Notes: generated by a model from the letters alone, not told the origin. A DNA stretch of 64,000 nt from DATFWC01 sp963777755 (GCA_963777755.1 CAVZSC010000012.1:1-64000), one strand, 5' to 3'; positions 24,171 to 32,332 are shown, numbered from the stretch's first letter. Numbers and translations are program-made.

Positions 24171-24869
24171 ATGCGGAATCAAGTCGTTTCGCACGAGGAG
24201 TGGCTCAACGCGCGCCTCGAGCTGCTCGCTGCCGAGAAGGAATTCACACGCCAGCGTGATGCGCTGACGCGCCGCCGCATGGCGATGCCCTGGGAGCGTG
24301 TGGAAAAGCCCTACCGGTTCGAGGGGCCGGATGGCGCCCGCTCGCTCGCCGATCTGTTCGACGGGCGCTCCCAGCTGATCGTCTATCACTTCATGTTCGG
24401 TCCCGATTGGAAGGAGGCGTGCAAGTCATGCTCGTTCTGGGCCGACAATTTCGATCGCATCCCGATCCATCTCGCTCATCGCGATGTGACACTGACAGCC
24501 GTTTCGCGCGCGCCGTTGGCCAAGCTCAACGCCTACCAGAAGCGCATGGGCTGGAGCTTTCCGTGGGTGTCGTCCGAGGGAAGCGATTTCAATTTCGACT
24601 ATCACGTCTCGTTCACGCCCGAAGAGGTGGCCGAGGGCAAGGCCTACTACAACTATGCGGTCCGGCCGATCGGTGCGTCGGACGAGCAGGGAATCAGCGT
24701 GTTCCACAAGGATGCGGGCGGCGCGGTGTACCACACCTATTCCTGCCACGGGCGCGGCATCGACATGGTCAACGGCGCCTACCAGTTCCTCGACCTCGTG
24801 CCCAAGGGCCGCGACGAGGACGGCCTCCGTTTCTCGATGGAATGGGTGCGCCGGCACGGCCAGTACTGA
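24171..24869 (+). CDS. DUF899 family thioredoxin-fold protein
   Basis: 232 residues. DUF899 proteins have a thioredoxin/peroxiredoxin-like core: ADLFDGRSQLIVYHFMFGPD, then KSCSFWADNFDRIPIHLAHR, FPWVSSEGSDFNFDYHVSFT, and YHTYSCHGRGIDMVNGAYQF. The cysteine pair is spaced differently from thioredoxin (EACKSCSFW). Start at 24171, supported by CAGGAGG and by the conserved opening HEEWLNARLELLAAEKEFTR. A stress-related or redox role is inferred from the fold. It is followed by a small membrane protein gene. Confidence 0.88.
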   Translation: MRNQVVSHEEWLNARLELLAAEKEFTRQRDALTRRRMAMPWERVEKPYRFEGPDGARSLADLFDGRSQLIVYHFMFGPDWKEACKSCSFWADNFDRIPIHLAHRDVTLTAVSRAPLAKLNAYQKRMGWSFPWVSSEGSDFNFDYHVSFTPEEVAEGKAYYNYAVRPIGASDEQGISVFHKDAGGAVYHTYSCHGRGIDMVNGAYQFLDLVPKGRDEDGLRFSMEWVRRHGQY

Positions 24870-24898
24870 AGCACGGCCGCAAGCGAAGGCAGGGTACG

Positions 24899-25177
24899 AT
24901 GAACGTGCATTGTCCAAACCTCGAACTTAAGGCGGCGGATGCGGCCGCCCTTGGCGCCGCCGACTGGCTATCGCTGGCGGCCGCGCCGACCTTCGCACTC
25001 ATGGCGCTGCTGACCGGTGTTCTCGGTGGCGGCGCGCCCGATATGCTCTGCTCGGCCGCGCCGGATGCGTCACCGCTCGGCGGAATGGCGCCGATGTACT
25101 GGCTGATGAGCGCCTTCCATGCGGCGCCTTGGCTGAGGCTGATCGCCCGCCGGCAAAGCGGCGCGCGCTCGTGCTGA
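24899..25177 (+). CDS. small membrane protein next to DUF899
   Basis: 92 residues with two predicted membrane segments, LAAAPTFALMALLTGVLGGG and MYWLMSAFHAAPWLRLI. It starts 29 bases after the DUF899 stop with GAAGGCAGGG upstream, so it is probably co-transcribed. Function unknown. Confidence 0.65.
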   Translation: MNVHCPNLELKAADAAALGAADWLSLAAAPTFALMALLTGVLGGGAPDMLCSAAPDASPLGGMAPMYWLMSAFHAAPWLRLIARRQSGARSC

Positions 25178-25210
25178 TCCGGCGTTCGCCGGATGTGCGC
25201 TCCGCCGGAA

Positions 25211-25260
25211 TGGCGCACGGAGGTGCCGCTTGCTCCATCCCTCCCCCGCTTGCGGGGGAG
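25211..25260. repeat. palindromic intergenic repeat, copy 2 (left arm)
   Basis: About 50 bases nearly identical to 22653-22702, including CTTGCTCCATCCCTCCCCC and the hairpin CCCCCGCTTGCGGGGG. It marks a second copy of the dispersed element, here without the right arm. Confidence 0.85.
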
Positions 25261-25351
25261 AGCCTGCCCCCGACTTGCCGATTCACACGCGACTCTTTTC
25301 GGCCGCCCCGAACGTCTTTGGTTCAGCACACACGAACCCGGGAGCAGACCG

Positions 25352-26110
25352 ATGAGCCTCAAGGACAAGACCATCGTCGTAACGGGCGGCAGCCGAGGCC
25401 TGGGCCTCGGGCTGGTCGAGGCCCTGGCGGACCAGGGCGCCAAGGTAACAGTCGTGGCGCGCGACCCGGACGCGCTCGCAGCCGTGGAGCGGAGGCTCGG
25501 CGTCGCAGCGATCTCCGCCGACGTCACCGAAGAGGGGACCGCCCAGCGCATCCTCGCTGACGTTCGCCCCGAGGTCCTGGTGCTGAACGCCGGCGCGACG
25601 CCGCGCATGGGGCGCCTCGACCAGCTGAGCTGGGCGGACTTCAGCGCGCCGTGGGAGACCGACGTGAAGGCTGGCCTCTACTGGGTGCAAGCCGCCCTCA
25701 ACCTTCCGCTCGCGTCAGGCGCTCGCGTCCTGGTAGGCTCCAGCGGCGCAGCGCAGCAGGGCTCGCCGCTCTCGGGCGGCTACGCCGGCGCCAAGCGCAT
25801 GCTCTGGTTCATGGCGCGGTACGCGAATGGGATCGCCAAGCAGAAAGGGCTGGGCATCCGCTTCCAGGCAATCTTGCCGATGCAGATCATCGGCGGGACC
25901 GGCGTCGGCGACGAGGCCTCCGGCGCCTACGCGCGGTCGATGGGCCTCGAGCGCGAGGCGTACCTCGCCCGATTCGGCGCGCCGTTGCCGCCCCGCCGGT
26001 TTGGTGACCATGTGGTCGCGCTGCTCGACGATCCCCGGTACGCCACCGGTGTCGCCTTCGGCCTGAAGGGCGATACGGGGATCACGATCCTCGAAGGAGA
26101 GGCGGCTTGA
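25352..26110 (+). CDS. short-chain dehydrogenase/reductase (SDR)
   Basis: 252 residues, classical SDR size. The cofactor motif TGGSRGLG is at about residues 11-18, NAG at about 80, and the catalytic Ser...Tyr-x-x-x-Lys as VGSSGAAQQGSPLSGGYAGA-K. The end (PPRRFGDHVVALLDDPRYAT, GVAFGLKGDTGITILEGEAA) is typical. The start at 25352 follows GGGAGCAGACCG. Its stop overlaps the start of the sigma factor gene, so the two are translationally coupled; an SDR next to a SnoaL-tailed ECF sigma factor is a known type of pairing. Substrate unknown. Confidence 0.88.
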   Translation: MSLKDKTIVVTGGSRGLGLGLVEALADQGAKVTVVARDPDALAAVERRLGVAAISADVTEEGTAQRILADVRPEVLVLNAGATPRMGRLDQLSWADFSAPWETDVKAGLYWVQAALNLPLASGARVLVGSSGAAQQGSPLSGGYAGAKRMLWFMARYANGIAKQKGLGIRFQAILPMQIIGGTGVGDEASGAYARSMGLEREAYLARFGAPLPPRRFGDHVVALLDDPRYATGVAFGLKGDTGITILEGEAA

Positions 26111-27024
26111 GCGAAGCTCCATCGTCCCAGCCCACGGAGCGCCAGGCGCAGCTCCTGGCCCTCGCCGGCGAGCTGCGGCCGGAGCTTCACCGCTACTGCT
26201 CGCGCCTGATGGGCTCGGTGATCGACGGCGAGGATGTCGTGCAGGACACCTTCGCCCGCGCGCTTGTCGCCATCGACGACCTGCAGGAGGTCCAGCCGAT
26301 GCGCGCTTGGCTGTTCCGGATCGCCCACAATCGCGCGCTGGACCTGCTGCGCAGCCGCGCGATCCGCGCGGCCGAGCCCATCGAGGCGGCACACGAGGTC
26401 GCCGATCCGGAGAGTTTAGATCCTGTGGAGGTCATGATGAGACGGGAGGCGGTCGAGACCGCAGTGTCGCGGTTCGTGGAGCTTCCGACCATGCAGCGTA
26501 GCGTGATGATTCTCAAGGACGTGCTCGACCAGTCCCTGGAAGAGATCGCCGCCATGCTCGACCTCACGGTCAACGCGGTGAAGGCCCACCTCGCCCGCGG
26601 GCGCGCCCGGCTCAAGACGATCAACGCCGAGGCGCCAGCCCCGCCCGCGCCGCGCCCGCCCTCCCCCGCTGTTGTCCGCTATGTCGCCCTGTTCAACCGG
26701 CGCGACTGGGACGGGCTGCGCGCGATGCTGGCCGACGACGTGCGGCTGGTCCAGTCCGCGCACCCGCTGCGGGCGGGCGCCGCCGACGTGGGCATGTTCT
26801 TCGGCATCTATTCGCGCAGCGCTCCGGTGCGGCTTGCCCCCGCCTGGCTCGACGGCCGCGAGGTCATCGCGGTCTACGAGGATTCCCAGGCCTTGAAGCC
26901 CAGCTATCTGATGTGGCTGGAATGGGAGGACGGCCGGATCAGCTTCATCCGCGACTACAAATATGTCCGCTACGTCGTCGACGACGCGGAGCTCATCCTG
27001 GCGCCGGACACCGCGCCGAAGTGA
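26107..27024 (+). CDS. ECF sigma factor with C-terminal SnoaL-like domain
   Basis: 305 residues. Region 2 is HRYCSRLMGSVIDGEDVVQD then TFARALVAIDDLQEVQPMRA, with region 4 as LPTMQRSVMILKDVLDQSLE then EIAAMLDLTVNAVKAHLARG. A Pro-rich linker (about 178-190) leads to a SnoaL-like domain (VRYVALFNRRDWDGLRAMLA ... GRISFIRDYKYVRYVVDDAE). Sigma factors of this build (ECF41/SigJ-like) carry their regulator as a tail instead of an anti-sigma factor. Start is TTG at 26107, overlapping the SDR stop (TTGA). Possible targets are the TGT(A/C)ACT-N16-CG sites nearby. Confidence 0.88.
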   Translation: MSEAPSSQPTERQAQLLALAGELRPELHRYCSRLMGSVIDGEDVVQDTFARALVAIDDLQEVQPMRAWLFRIAHNRALDLLRSRAIRAAEPIEAAHEVADPESLDPVEVMMRREAVETAVSRFVELPTMQRSVMILKDVLDQSLEEIAAMLDLTVNAVKAHLARGRARLKTINAEAPAPPAPRPPSPAVVRYVALFNRRDWDGLRAMLADDVRLVQSAHPLRAGAADVGMFFGIYSRSAPVRLAPAWLDGREVIAVYEDSQALKPSYLMWLEWEDGRISFIRDYKYVRYVVDDAELILAPDTAPK

Positions 27025-27064
27025 AATTCGGCACCGGCGCAAACCCTCGCGTCGTCGCGCTGCC

Positions 27065-27350
27065 TCATCGCGATGCCGCGCAGCGCGAGCGCAGGCGCGT
27101 CGTCGCGCAGCGCGACCCGGTTCAGCGCGCCGAGGGGATCACCCGCCGCGAGCGCACGCGCCGCGGCCGTGATCGGCTGAGCCCATCGGAATCCCGCCAC
27201 CCTTGTAACTCTCGCCGTTTGATGCCCGCTCCTATTCTATCGCACGAGCAACCACCACCAAGCGGTCTCGACAGGAGGTCAACCATGCAGAATCAAGTCG
27301 TTTTCGCACGAGGAATGGTTGAAGGCGCGCCTCGAGCTGCTCGTTGCCGC
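27065..27350. repeat. duplicated regulatory module, copy B (with gene fragments)
   Basis: About 285 bases closely matching 23955-24242. On the minus strand it keeps an N-terminal fragment of the 24 kb regulator (ITAAARALAAGDPLGALNRV then ALRDDAPALALRGIAM, 27070-27175). On the plus strand it keeps the start of a DUF899 gene (MQNQVV..., ATG at 27285), with one extra T that shifts the frame before the homology ends near 27350. The promoter-like TGTAACT (27204-27210) is kept. Both coding pieces are dead; the control region may still work. Confidence 0.85.
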
Positions 27351-27358
27351 TGGTCGCG

Positions 27359-27769
27359 CTAGAAGAATTCGCTGAGGAACGCCACCGCTTCATCCGAGAT
27401 GCCGACGATCTTGTTCGTCGCCTGACGATAGAATTTGAAATTGAGCTCGGTTCCGGGTTGGCCGTCATTCCAGTCGGCGAAATGTTTGAGCTCGCTCCGC
27501 CCCAGCGGCCGCTTCGCGAGCGCGGTGCGTCTGATGGTGAGGCTCACACGCGGTGTTTGCCGGGCGATACCGCGCTTCTTTGCGACCGCTTCGGCGGAAT
27601 TGACAACGCCGCGCGCGATGAGGCCTTGACCGCCCTCGTTCTCGCTCGCGAACACGAAAATCGTGTCGCCTTCAGCGATATGCTTGCCACCATACATCGT
27701 CTTTTGCGCGGTGAACGCGAATGTCTTCGCCCGCGGATCGCAAACCTCGGCCTTGATCGCGAACGCCAT
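27359..27769 (-). CDS. conserved hypothetical protein, possible PUA/EVE-like fold
   Basis: 136 residues: MAFAIKAEVCDPRAKTFAFT, AQKTMYGGKHIAEGDTIFVF, ASENEGGQGLIARGVVNSAE. The mix of short strands with an GDxIFVFASENEGGxGLIARGxV core resembles PUA/EVE-type domains that bind modified bases, though I only judge this by eye. It looks intact and well conserved (few low-complexity parts). It stands alone on the minus strand between copies B and C of the repeated module. Confidence 0.75.
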   Translation of the reverse strand: MAFAIKAEVCDPRAKTFAFTAQKTMYGGKHIAEGDTIFVFASENEGGQGLIARGVVNSAEAVAKKRGIARQTPRVSLTIRRTALAKRPLGRSELKHFADWNDGQPGTELNFKFYRQATNKIVGISDEAVAFLSEFF

Positions 27770-27844
27770 GCTTCTTCTCTCGCTCCCAAGGTGAGTACCA
27801 CTGTCAACCCCGCCGAACGCGGGGCCTGATCCGGCGTTCGCCAG

Positions 27845-28040
27845 GGTACAGGCGCGTCGTCACGCTGGCGATCCGCTTCAAAGCGTCGAGGGGATCACCC
27901 GCTGCGAGCGCGTGCGCCGCAGCCGTGATCGGCCGAGTCCATCGGAATCCCGCCACACTTGTCACTCCCACCGTTTCGATTCCGGCACTAGGTCTGTCTC
28001 GCGATCAGCAGCCACCAGTCGAGAGAAGGAGGAACCGGAC
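27845..28040 (+). promoter_or_regulatory. duplicated regulatory module, copy C, upstream of the START-domain gene
   Basis: About 190 bases related to 23979-24170 but more diverged than copy B. It keeps CATCGGAATCCCGCCAC and the promoter-like TGTCACT at 27960-27966 followed 16 bases later by CGGC. GAAGGAGGAACC before 28041 is the ribosome binding site of the next gene. The same control region thus precedes a different gene family here. Confidence 0.6.
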
Positions 28041-28484
28041 ATGCCCGATATTCTACACAAGGTCGGAATCAAATCGCCGTCCCGGAATGATGCCTATGAG
28101 GCATTGGCCACGATCCAAGGCCTTTCCGGCTGGTGGACGAGCGATACGCGAGGGGAAAGCAAGGTCGGCGGCGTGATCCAGTTCCGCTTTGGCGCCGGGG
28201 GGTTCGACATGAAGGTTCTCGAGCTTCAGCCCGCCGAGCACGTCCTATGGCAGGTGATCGACGGTCCCGAAGAGTGGATCGGCACAAAGATAAGTTTCGA
28301 TCTCAAACAGAACGGCGACTGGACGATCGTCCTCTTCAAGCACCAAGGCTGGAAGGAACCGGTCGAGTTCATGCACCACTGCAGCACCAAGTGGGCCGTC
28401 TTCCTCCTGAGCCTCAAGTCGCTTCTCGAAACAGGCAAAGGGGCTCCCTGGCCGAACGAGATCAAGCTCGACAGCTGGGAATAG
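28041..28484 (+). CDS. SRPBCC / AHSA1-type START-domain protein
   Basis: 147 residues: MPDILHKVGIKSPSRNDAYE, ATIQGLSGWWTSDTRGESKV, GGVIQFRFGAGGFDMKVLEL and VEFMHHCSTKWAVFLLSLKS. This is a full-length SRPBCC (START-like) single-domain protein of the AHSA1 type, with a hydrophobic ligand cavity in the family. Start fixed by GAAGGAGGAACCGGAC. It is controlled from copy C of the repeated module. Ligand unknown. Confidence 0.88.
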   Translation: MPDILHKVGIKSPSRNDAYEALATIQGLSGWWTSDTRGESKVGGVIQFRFGAGGFDMKVLELQPAEHVLWQVIDGPEEWIGTKISFDLKQNGDWTIVLFKHQGWKEPVEFMHHCSTKWAVFLLSLKSLLETGKGAPWPNEIKLDSWE

Positions 28485-28508
28485 AACGACACTGACCCAA
28501 GGAGAGAG

Positions 28509-28560
28509 ATGATGACCGACCACAAGACCGGAACGCGCGAAGAGTGGCTGGCGGCGGCGG
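28509..28560 (+). pseudogene. DUF899 N-terminal remnant
   Basis: After GGAGAGAG a start at 28509 reads MMTDHKTGTREEWLAA, the typical DUF899 opening (compare HEEWLNARLELLAAEK at 24.2 kb), then breaks into unrelated sequence. This is a third trace of a DUF899 gene in 4.4 kb, here downstream of the START-domain gene. Confidence 0.65.
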
Positions 28561-28698
28561 CACCATCGCGCTCAATGGCGAAGGCGACAACGAATAGGCG
28601 GCAGGCCACTGGAGTGCCCCTCTGCTTCAGCAGGAAGCTGTTACTGAAATGCGCATCATGCTATCAGTGCGCCGGGTTGCTCCCTCGGAAGAACTGAA

Positions 28699-29157
28699 AT
28701 GGATTATCGAAAACTGATCCCCGAGATCCGCGATTGGGAAGAGCATAATCGCTGCGTGTACGATCCAGGTGAGTGGATCCGGGTGGTCGGCAATTACGAG
28801 CATGCAATCGGCTATGCCTGGCTGTTCTGGCCTTCGTTCGACGTGTTCGATGGGTGCGTCCTGCGTCGCGGCTTCAGCACGGACGCCTATTACGGCTTCC
28901 TGAAGCAGACGAACGGCAACAGGGTGGCGGTCGAAGCCGTCATTAACCACGTCGATATTTTCTATCTGTTCGGGGATATTCAGTCGACTCGGGAGCAGCT
29001 GATCTGGCTCGGTGATCGGCTGAGAGACATGTGGGAATGCAAGCTCCGGCGTGACTTCCCCGAGAGAAGACTGGTCGTCGCCTTCAACGGGCAGGACGAG
29101 GTCAGCGACGACCGAGACTTCCAGCTCACCGCATACCAGGCCATCGAGAGTGTATAA
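28699..29157 (+). CDS. conserved hypothetical protein
   Basis: 152 residues, rich in aromatic residues: MDYRKLIPEIRDWEEHNRCV, NYEHAIGYAWLFWPSFDVFD, then INHVDIFYLFGDIQSTREQL. No signal peptide or membrane helix; it reads as a soluble globular protein. The genome neighbourhood gives no function. Base composition is slightly lower in GC than its neighbours. Confidence 0.7.
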   Translation: MDYRKLIPEIRDWEEHNRCVYDPGEWIRVVGNYEHAIGYAWLFWPSFDVFDGCVLRRGFSTDAYYGFLKQTNGNRVAVEAVINHVDIFYLFGDIQSTREQLIWLGDRLRDMWECKLRRDFPERRLVVAFNGQDEVSDDRDFQLTAYQAIESV

Positions 29158-29283
29158 TCGATGACCGGATGCGAACTGGAACCTTGAGCGGCGGTGTCCA
29201 CCAGGGCATGGACCTGCGCGCGATGGCTGTCGTGACGGCAGCCATCACCGTCGAACGTCAGATCAGGCAACGGTCTGTCGAGC

Positions 29284-29541
29284 TCAATGGTTGACGAGGT
29301 GGGCGCGTATTACACATCCCCGGCCGCAGATCTTTCCATTGAGGCTAGCCAATTGCGCACCACAATTGTTTCCGAATCGGGTGTTGCAGCACATGCGCGA
29401 TGGTGTGCCCGGCCGCCCGTTCCATACATATACATACTGCACGGACGTTAGGCATCGTTGTGCGTAAGCTTCGGTAGACGGCCATGGGCCGATTAGAATG
29501 ACAGCGCCAAGCAGAACCGATTTTGACAGGAACCTAATCAT
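29284..29541 (-). CDS. small secreted cysteine-rich protein
   Basis: 85 residues with a Sec signal peptide (MIRFLSKSVLLGAVILIGPW then PSTEAYA). The mature peptide of about 57 residues contains six cysteines (AQRCL, RMCCN, NNCGA, KICGR, GRGCV), so a compact disulfide-stabilised fold is likely. GGGGGAGGA precedes the start. Family not recognised; it recalls the secreted Cys-rich protein at 8.1 kb in plan but not in sequence. Confidence 0.7.
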   Translation of the reverse strand: MIRFLSKSVLLGAVILIGPWPSTEAYAQRCLTSVQYVYVWNGRPGTPSRMCCNTRFGNNCGAQLASLNGKICGRGCVIRAHLVNH

Positions 29542-29873
29542 CGCATCCTCCCCCTAAAAGGCAACTGCCCAGCAGCGCCCATCGCAAGGCCAGAGTTAGG
29601 TGTGTGTGTGCGCTGGTGCTTGGAGGTAGCCTTCCGGTCATGCGTGGCTCACCTGGCTGCTTACCCATGGGCGACAAAGCCGGCGTACCGCGCACCGGTG
29701 CGCGCGCCTTGCCTCCATTCGCTGCTCCCGACACTGACGCTACTAGAACTGCTGCCTCACCGTACCCCCCGTTCGGGGGGTGCCTTCGGGCTCCCCTCGC
29801 TCTCCGCCCGCGAGGATGCATCCCCCTGTTTTCACGATTCCGGACTTTGTGGCCCACGCTCCAGCGCGAAAAG
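29542..29873. other. intergenic stretch, no supported gene
   Basis: About 330 bases. Long open frames on both strands here have no start signals and odd composition. The palindrome CACCCCCCGAACGGGGGGTG-like sequence near 29765-29785 may act as a terminator. Confidence 0.4.
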
Positions 29874-30188
29874 ATGTCGGACATGCCGGTCTTGGCTGCG
29901 CCAGTGATTCCGCCGGATCATACGGACTATTCGAAAGCGTTGATGTCTGCCTTGGCAAAGGCAATCGTGTCCTTGCTGATAGACCTGTGGCGCAAGGCAT
30001 TCCCAGCGCATTGCCCAACCAAGGAGATGGAAACACAAGAAGACGCTGCGGCATTCCTACGCGATGCGGTACACACGGCAAAGAGCAAGCTCGGGCGGGC
30101 TGATGCGGTCAAGGGTCAGATCGATGACCGCGATTGGATGCTGCTCCTGCAAGCCGTCGCCGGGGAGCTGAAAAAGAAACAGCTGTAG
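29874..30188 (+). CDS. hypothetical protein
   Basis: 104 residues: MSDMPVLAAPVIPPDHTDYS, KALMSALAKAIVSLLIDLWR, ending DRDWMLLLQAVAGELKKKQL. A helical protein with one amphipathic or membrane-associated helix near residue 30. The start at 29874 is chosen because sequence before it (to 29604) is Pro/Arg-rich and not protein-like; the ribosome binding site is weak (GAAAAG). Function unknown. Confidence 0.5.
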   Translation: MSDMPVLAAPVIPPDHTDYSKALMSALAKAIVSLLIDLWRKAFPAHCPTKEMETQEDAAAFLRDAVHTAKSKLGRADAVKGQIDDRDWMLLLQAVAGELKKKQL

Positions 30189-30376
30189 CTGCGCGCGGCG
30201 TGGACGCCATTTGGGGCATGTACCAGTGGCTCGACCGCGCGCCGAAGGGACGCAACGAGACCGGCATCTGGTGGCGCCACCACGACGAGTACGACAAGCG
30301 CTGAGCCAGGTCGTGGGCCGGTAAGGGAACCTTCCTTCTGGCGGACTGTTTCTTCCGATCACCGAAGGAGGAACAC

Positions 30377-30856
30377 ATGAGCCGCGGATTTCCATCCATG
30401 ACCGCCCTGTTGGGCCTGCTCGCGATCGCGGGCTACCAGAACAGGGACAAGATCGCCGAAATGCTGAAGGGGCTCGGGCAAGGCTCGCCCGGCTCGCCCG
30501 GGGCTGCCGGACAGGGTGGCCTTGGTGGCTTGCTCGGTCAGCTGGGTGGCAGTCTCGGCGGCGCCGGCGCCGGCGGAATCCTGAGCTCCGGGCTCGGCGA
30601 ACTCGTAGAGCGCTTCAAGCAGAGCGGCTTTGGTGAAGCCGCGGATTCATGGGTCAGTCGAGGTCCCAACAAGCAGGTCGCGCCCTCCCAACTCGAGCAA
30701 GCGATCGGGCCCGAGGTACTGGAGACCTTGATGAGACACACGGGTCTATCGCGGGAAGAGCTGATCGCCAGGCTATCTCGCGAGCTCCCCGACGCAGTCG
30801 ACAAGTACACCCCGGAAGGGCGGCTTCCGACCGAAGCGGAGCTGTCGCGGTCGTAA
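30377..30856 (+). CDS. YidB-family (DUF937) protein
   Basis: 159 residues: MTALLGLLAIAGYQNRDKIA, a Gly-rich flexible middle (GSPGAAGQGGLGGLLGQLGG), then LVERFKQSGFGEAADSWVSR and the conserved end QLEQAIGPEVLETLMRHTGL. This is the YidB/DUF937 plan, frequently found beside stress and envelope genes; its biochemical role is not established. GAAGGAGGAACAC precedes the ATG. The next two genes follow closely and may form an operon. Confidence 0.88.
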   Translation: MSRGFPSMTALLGLLAIAGYQNRDKIAEMLKGLGQGSPGSPGAAGQGGLGGLLGQLGGSLGGAGAGGILSSGLGELVERFKQSGFGEAADSWVSRGPNKQVAPSQLEQAIGPEVLETLMRHTGLSREELIARLSRELPDAVDKYTPEGRLPTEAELSRS

Positions 30857-30888
30857 CACGTCACACGGTTCACAACGGAGGCCGCACA

Positions 30889-31401
30889 ATGGCGACCAAG
30901 ACGGACTTCACGGCAGAGGAATGGGGCAGACTCCTTGCGAGCCCGATGGTGGCCGGGATGGCCATCACCGCGGCCGACCCGAGCGGCGTCTGGGGTCTCT
31001 TGAAGGAGGGCATGGCAGGAGGCTGGGCGCTCCTCGACGCACGCCAGAACGCTCAGGCAAATCCCCTTGTGAGAGATGTGGCGCAGGATTTCTCCACGGC
31101 GGAAGGGCGTACTGTGGCGCGCGCTGCTCTGCAAGCGCGGTTCACCGGCCTGAATATGGGCGCCCTCAAGGATACGGCAATCGCTGAGCTGAGGGCTGTA
31201 TCCGGGATCCTCGACCTCAAATCTCCGAACGATGCTGCCGCTTTCAAGTCATGGCTTGAAGGGGTGGCCCAGAAAGCTGCTGAAGCAGGAACGGAAGGCG
31301 GCTTCCTGGGATTCGGAGGCGTTGCCGTAAGCGATGCGGAGAGGGCAACCCTGGCGGAGATTTCCGCGGCCCTGCGGGGCAGCGGGACCGCCGGCGCCTG
31401 A
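30889..31401 (+). CDS. hypothetical protein following YidB
   Basis: 170 residues: WGRLLASPMVAGMAITAADP, SGVWGLLKEGMAGGWALLDA, then IAELRAVSGILDLKSPNDAA. Mostly helical and without signal peptide; the C-terminal part contains FLGFGGVAVSDAERATLAEI. It starts 33 bases after yidB and ends 14 bases before the GlsB gene, so these three are likely co-transcribed. I do not recognise the family with certainty. Confidence 0.75.
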   Translation: MATKTDFTAEEWGRLLASPMVAGMAITAADPSGVWGLLKEGMAGGWALLDARQNAQANPLVRDVAQDFSTAEGRTVARAALQARFTGLNMGALKDTAIAELRAVSGILDLKSPNDAAAFKSWLEGVAQKAAEAGTEGGFLGFGGVAVSDAERATLAEISAALRGSGTAGA

Positions 31402-31414
31402 GCGGGAGGGCACT

Positions 31415-31783
31415 ATGGAAATCATCTGGACGATTATCATCGGGTTCGTCGCCGGCGTGATCGCGAAGTTCATTACGCCGGGCACGAACGAGCCTTCCGG
31501 TTTCATTTTGACGACCATCCTCGGAATCGTCGGCGCCTTCCTCGCGACGTGGCTGGGCCAGGCGCTGGGCTGGTACCGACCCGGCGAGGGTGCCGGTCTC
31601 ATCGGAGCCGTGGTGGGAGCCGTCATCGTTCTGGTGATCTGGGGCGCTGTCATGGCGAGGCGGAACTCCAGATCGGATTTGAGCCCTCGTCGAGCGCGGT
31701 CGTGGGTCGCGTCATTGGAGACTGGCGGGTCCCCGGGTCCTTGCCAGTGGCAGGGTCGCGCGAGAACGAAGCCGGCTGCCTGA
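31415..31783 (+). CDS. GlsB/YeaQ/YmgE-family stress membrane protein with C-terminal extension
   Basis: 122 residues. Residues 1-84 are the standard three-helix protein: MEIIWTIIIGFVAGVIAKFI, SGFILTTILGIVGAFLATWL, then AVVGAVIVLVIWGAVMARR. The usual length is about 84, but here the frame runs another 38 residues of Arg/Ser/Gly-rich, unlike-protein sequence, probably from loss of the original stop. GGGAGGGCACT precedes the ATG. General stress role in the family. Confidence 0.85.
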   Translation: MEIIWTIIIGFVAGVIAKFITPGTNEPSGFILTTILGIVGAFLATWLGQALGWYRPGEGAGLIGAVVGAVIVLVIWGAVMARRNSRSDLSPRRARSWVASLETGGSPGPCQWQGRARTKPAA

Positions 31784-31798
31784 GCGCGGACCGGCTCC

Positions 31799-32332
31799 TC
31801 ACCTTTGCGCCTGCCCCCAGCCCGCAAATGGCCCGTATGTGGGCTGCGGGGCGTAGCCGTAGTACAGCTGGTTTTGCTGTTGTGAGGCCGCCTGCTGCAC
31901 CGCCCGGGCCCGCTCGCGCGCCAGGCGCTGCTTGCGCACGCGTTCGGCCTTCTTCCGCGCCTGGCGCATCGAGCGGGCGTCCACATCTTCGGTCGGCGTG
32001 GCGGTCGTCACGGCGGCCGGCGCGGAAACCTGAACGGGCTCAGCTTGAGCCGGCGTCCCGGGCTCGGCACGCTGCGTGGCCGGAACCACCGGCTCTCCGA
32101 AGCTGACGGGCGATGCGAGGGGCTTCCCCTTGGCGGCGGCCTCTCGCGCCGCCTCCTCGGTCCGCAGGCGCTCAACCAAAGAGGCCCGCGGGTCATGCTT
32201 GACGATCACCTGCGGCTTCGCCGTGACCACGCTCGGCTTCGCGGCGCCGGGATCCAGGACGGAATTCGCCAGCATGAGCAGCCCAAGCAGGACGGCTCCG
32301 ACGATCGTGAAATATTTGAAGAGACTTGGCAT
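31799..32332 (-). CDS. membrane-anchored hypothetical protein with long linker
   Basis: 177 residues. One N-terminal membrane helix (MPSLFKYFTIVGAVLLGLLM then LANSVLDPG), then a Pro/Ala/Val-rich linker, a charged helix (RQARKKAERVRKQRLARERA) and a Gln/Tyr/Pro-rich end (QNQLYYGYAPQPTYGPFAGW). The ATG at 32332 is preferred; the residue before it is a TTG. Convergent with the GlsB gene. Function unknown; the type is common in this bacterial group. Confidence 0.75.
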   Translation of the reverse strand: MPSLFKYFTIVGAVLLGLLMLANSVLDPGAAKPSVVTAKPQVIVKHDPRASLVERLRTEEAAREAAAKGKPLASPVSFGEPVVPATQRAEPGTPAQAEPVQVSAPAAVTTATPTEDVDARSMRQARKKAERVRKQRLARERARAVQQAASQQQNQLYYGYAPQPTYGPFAGWGQAQR

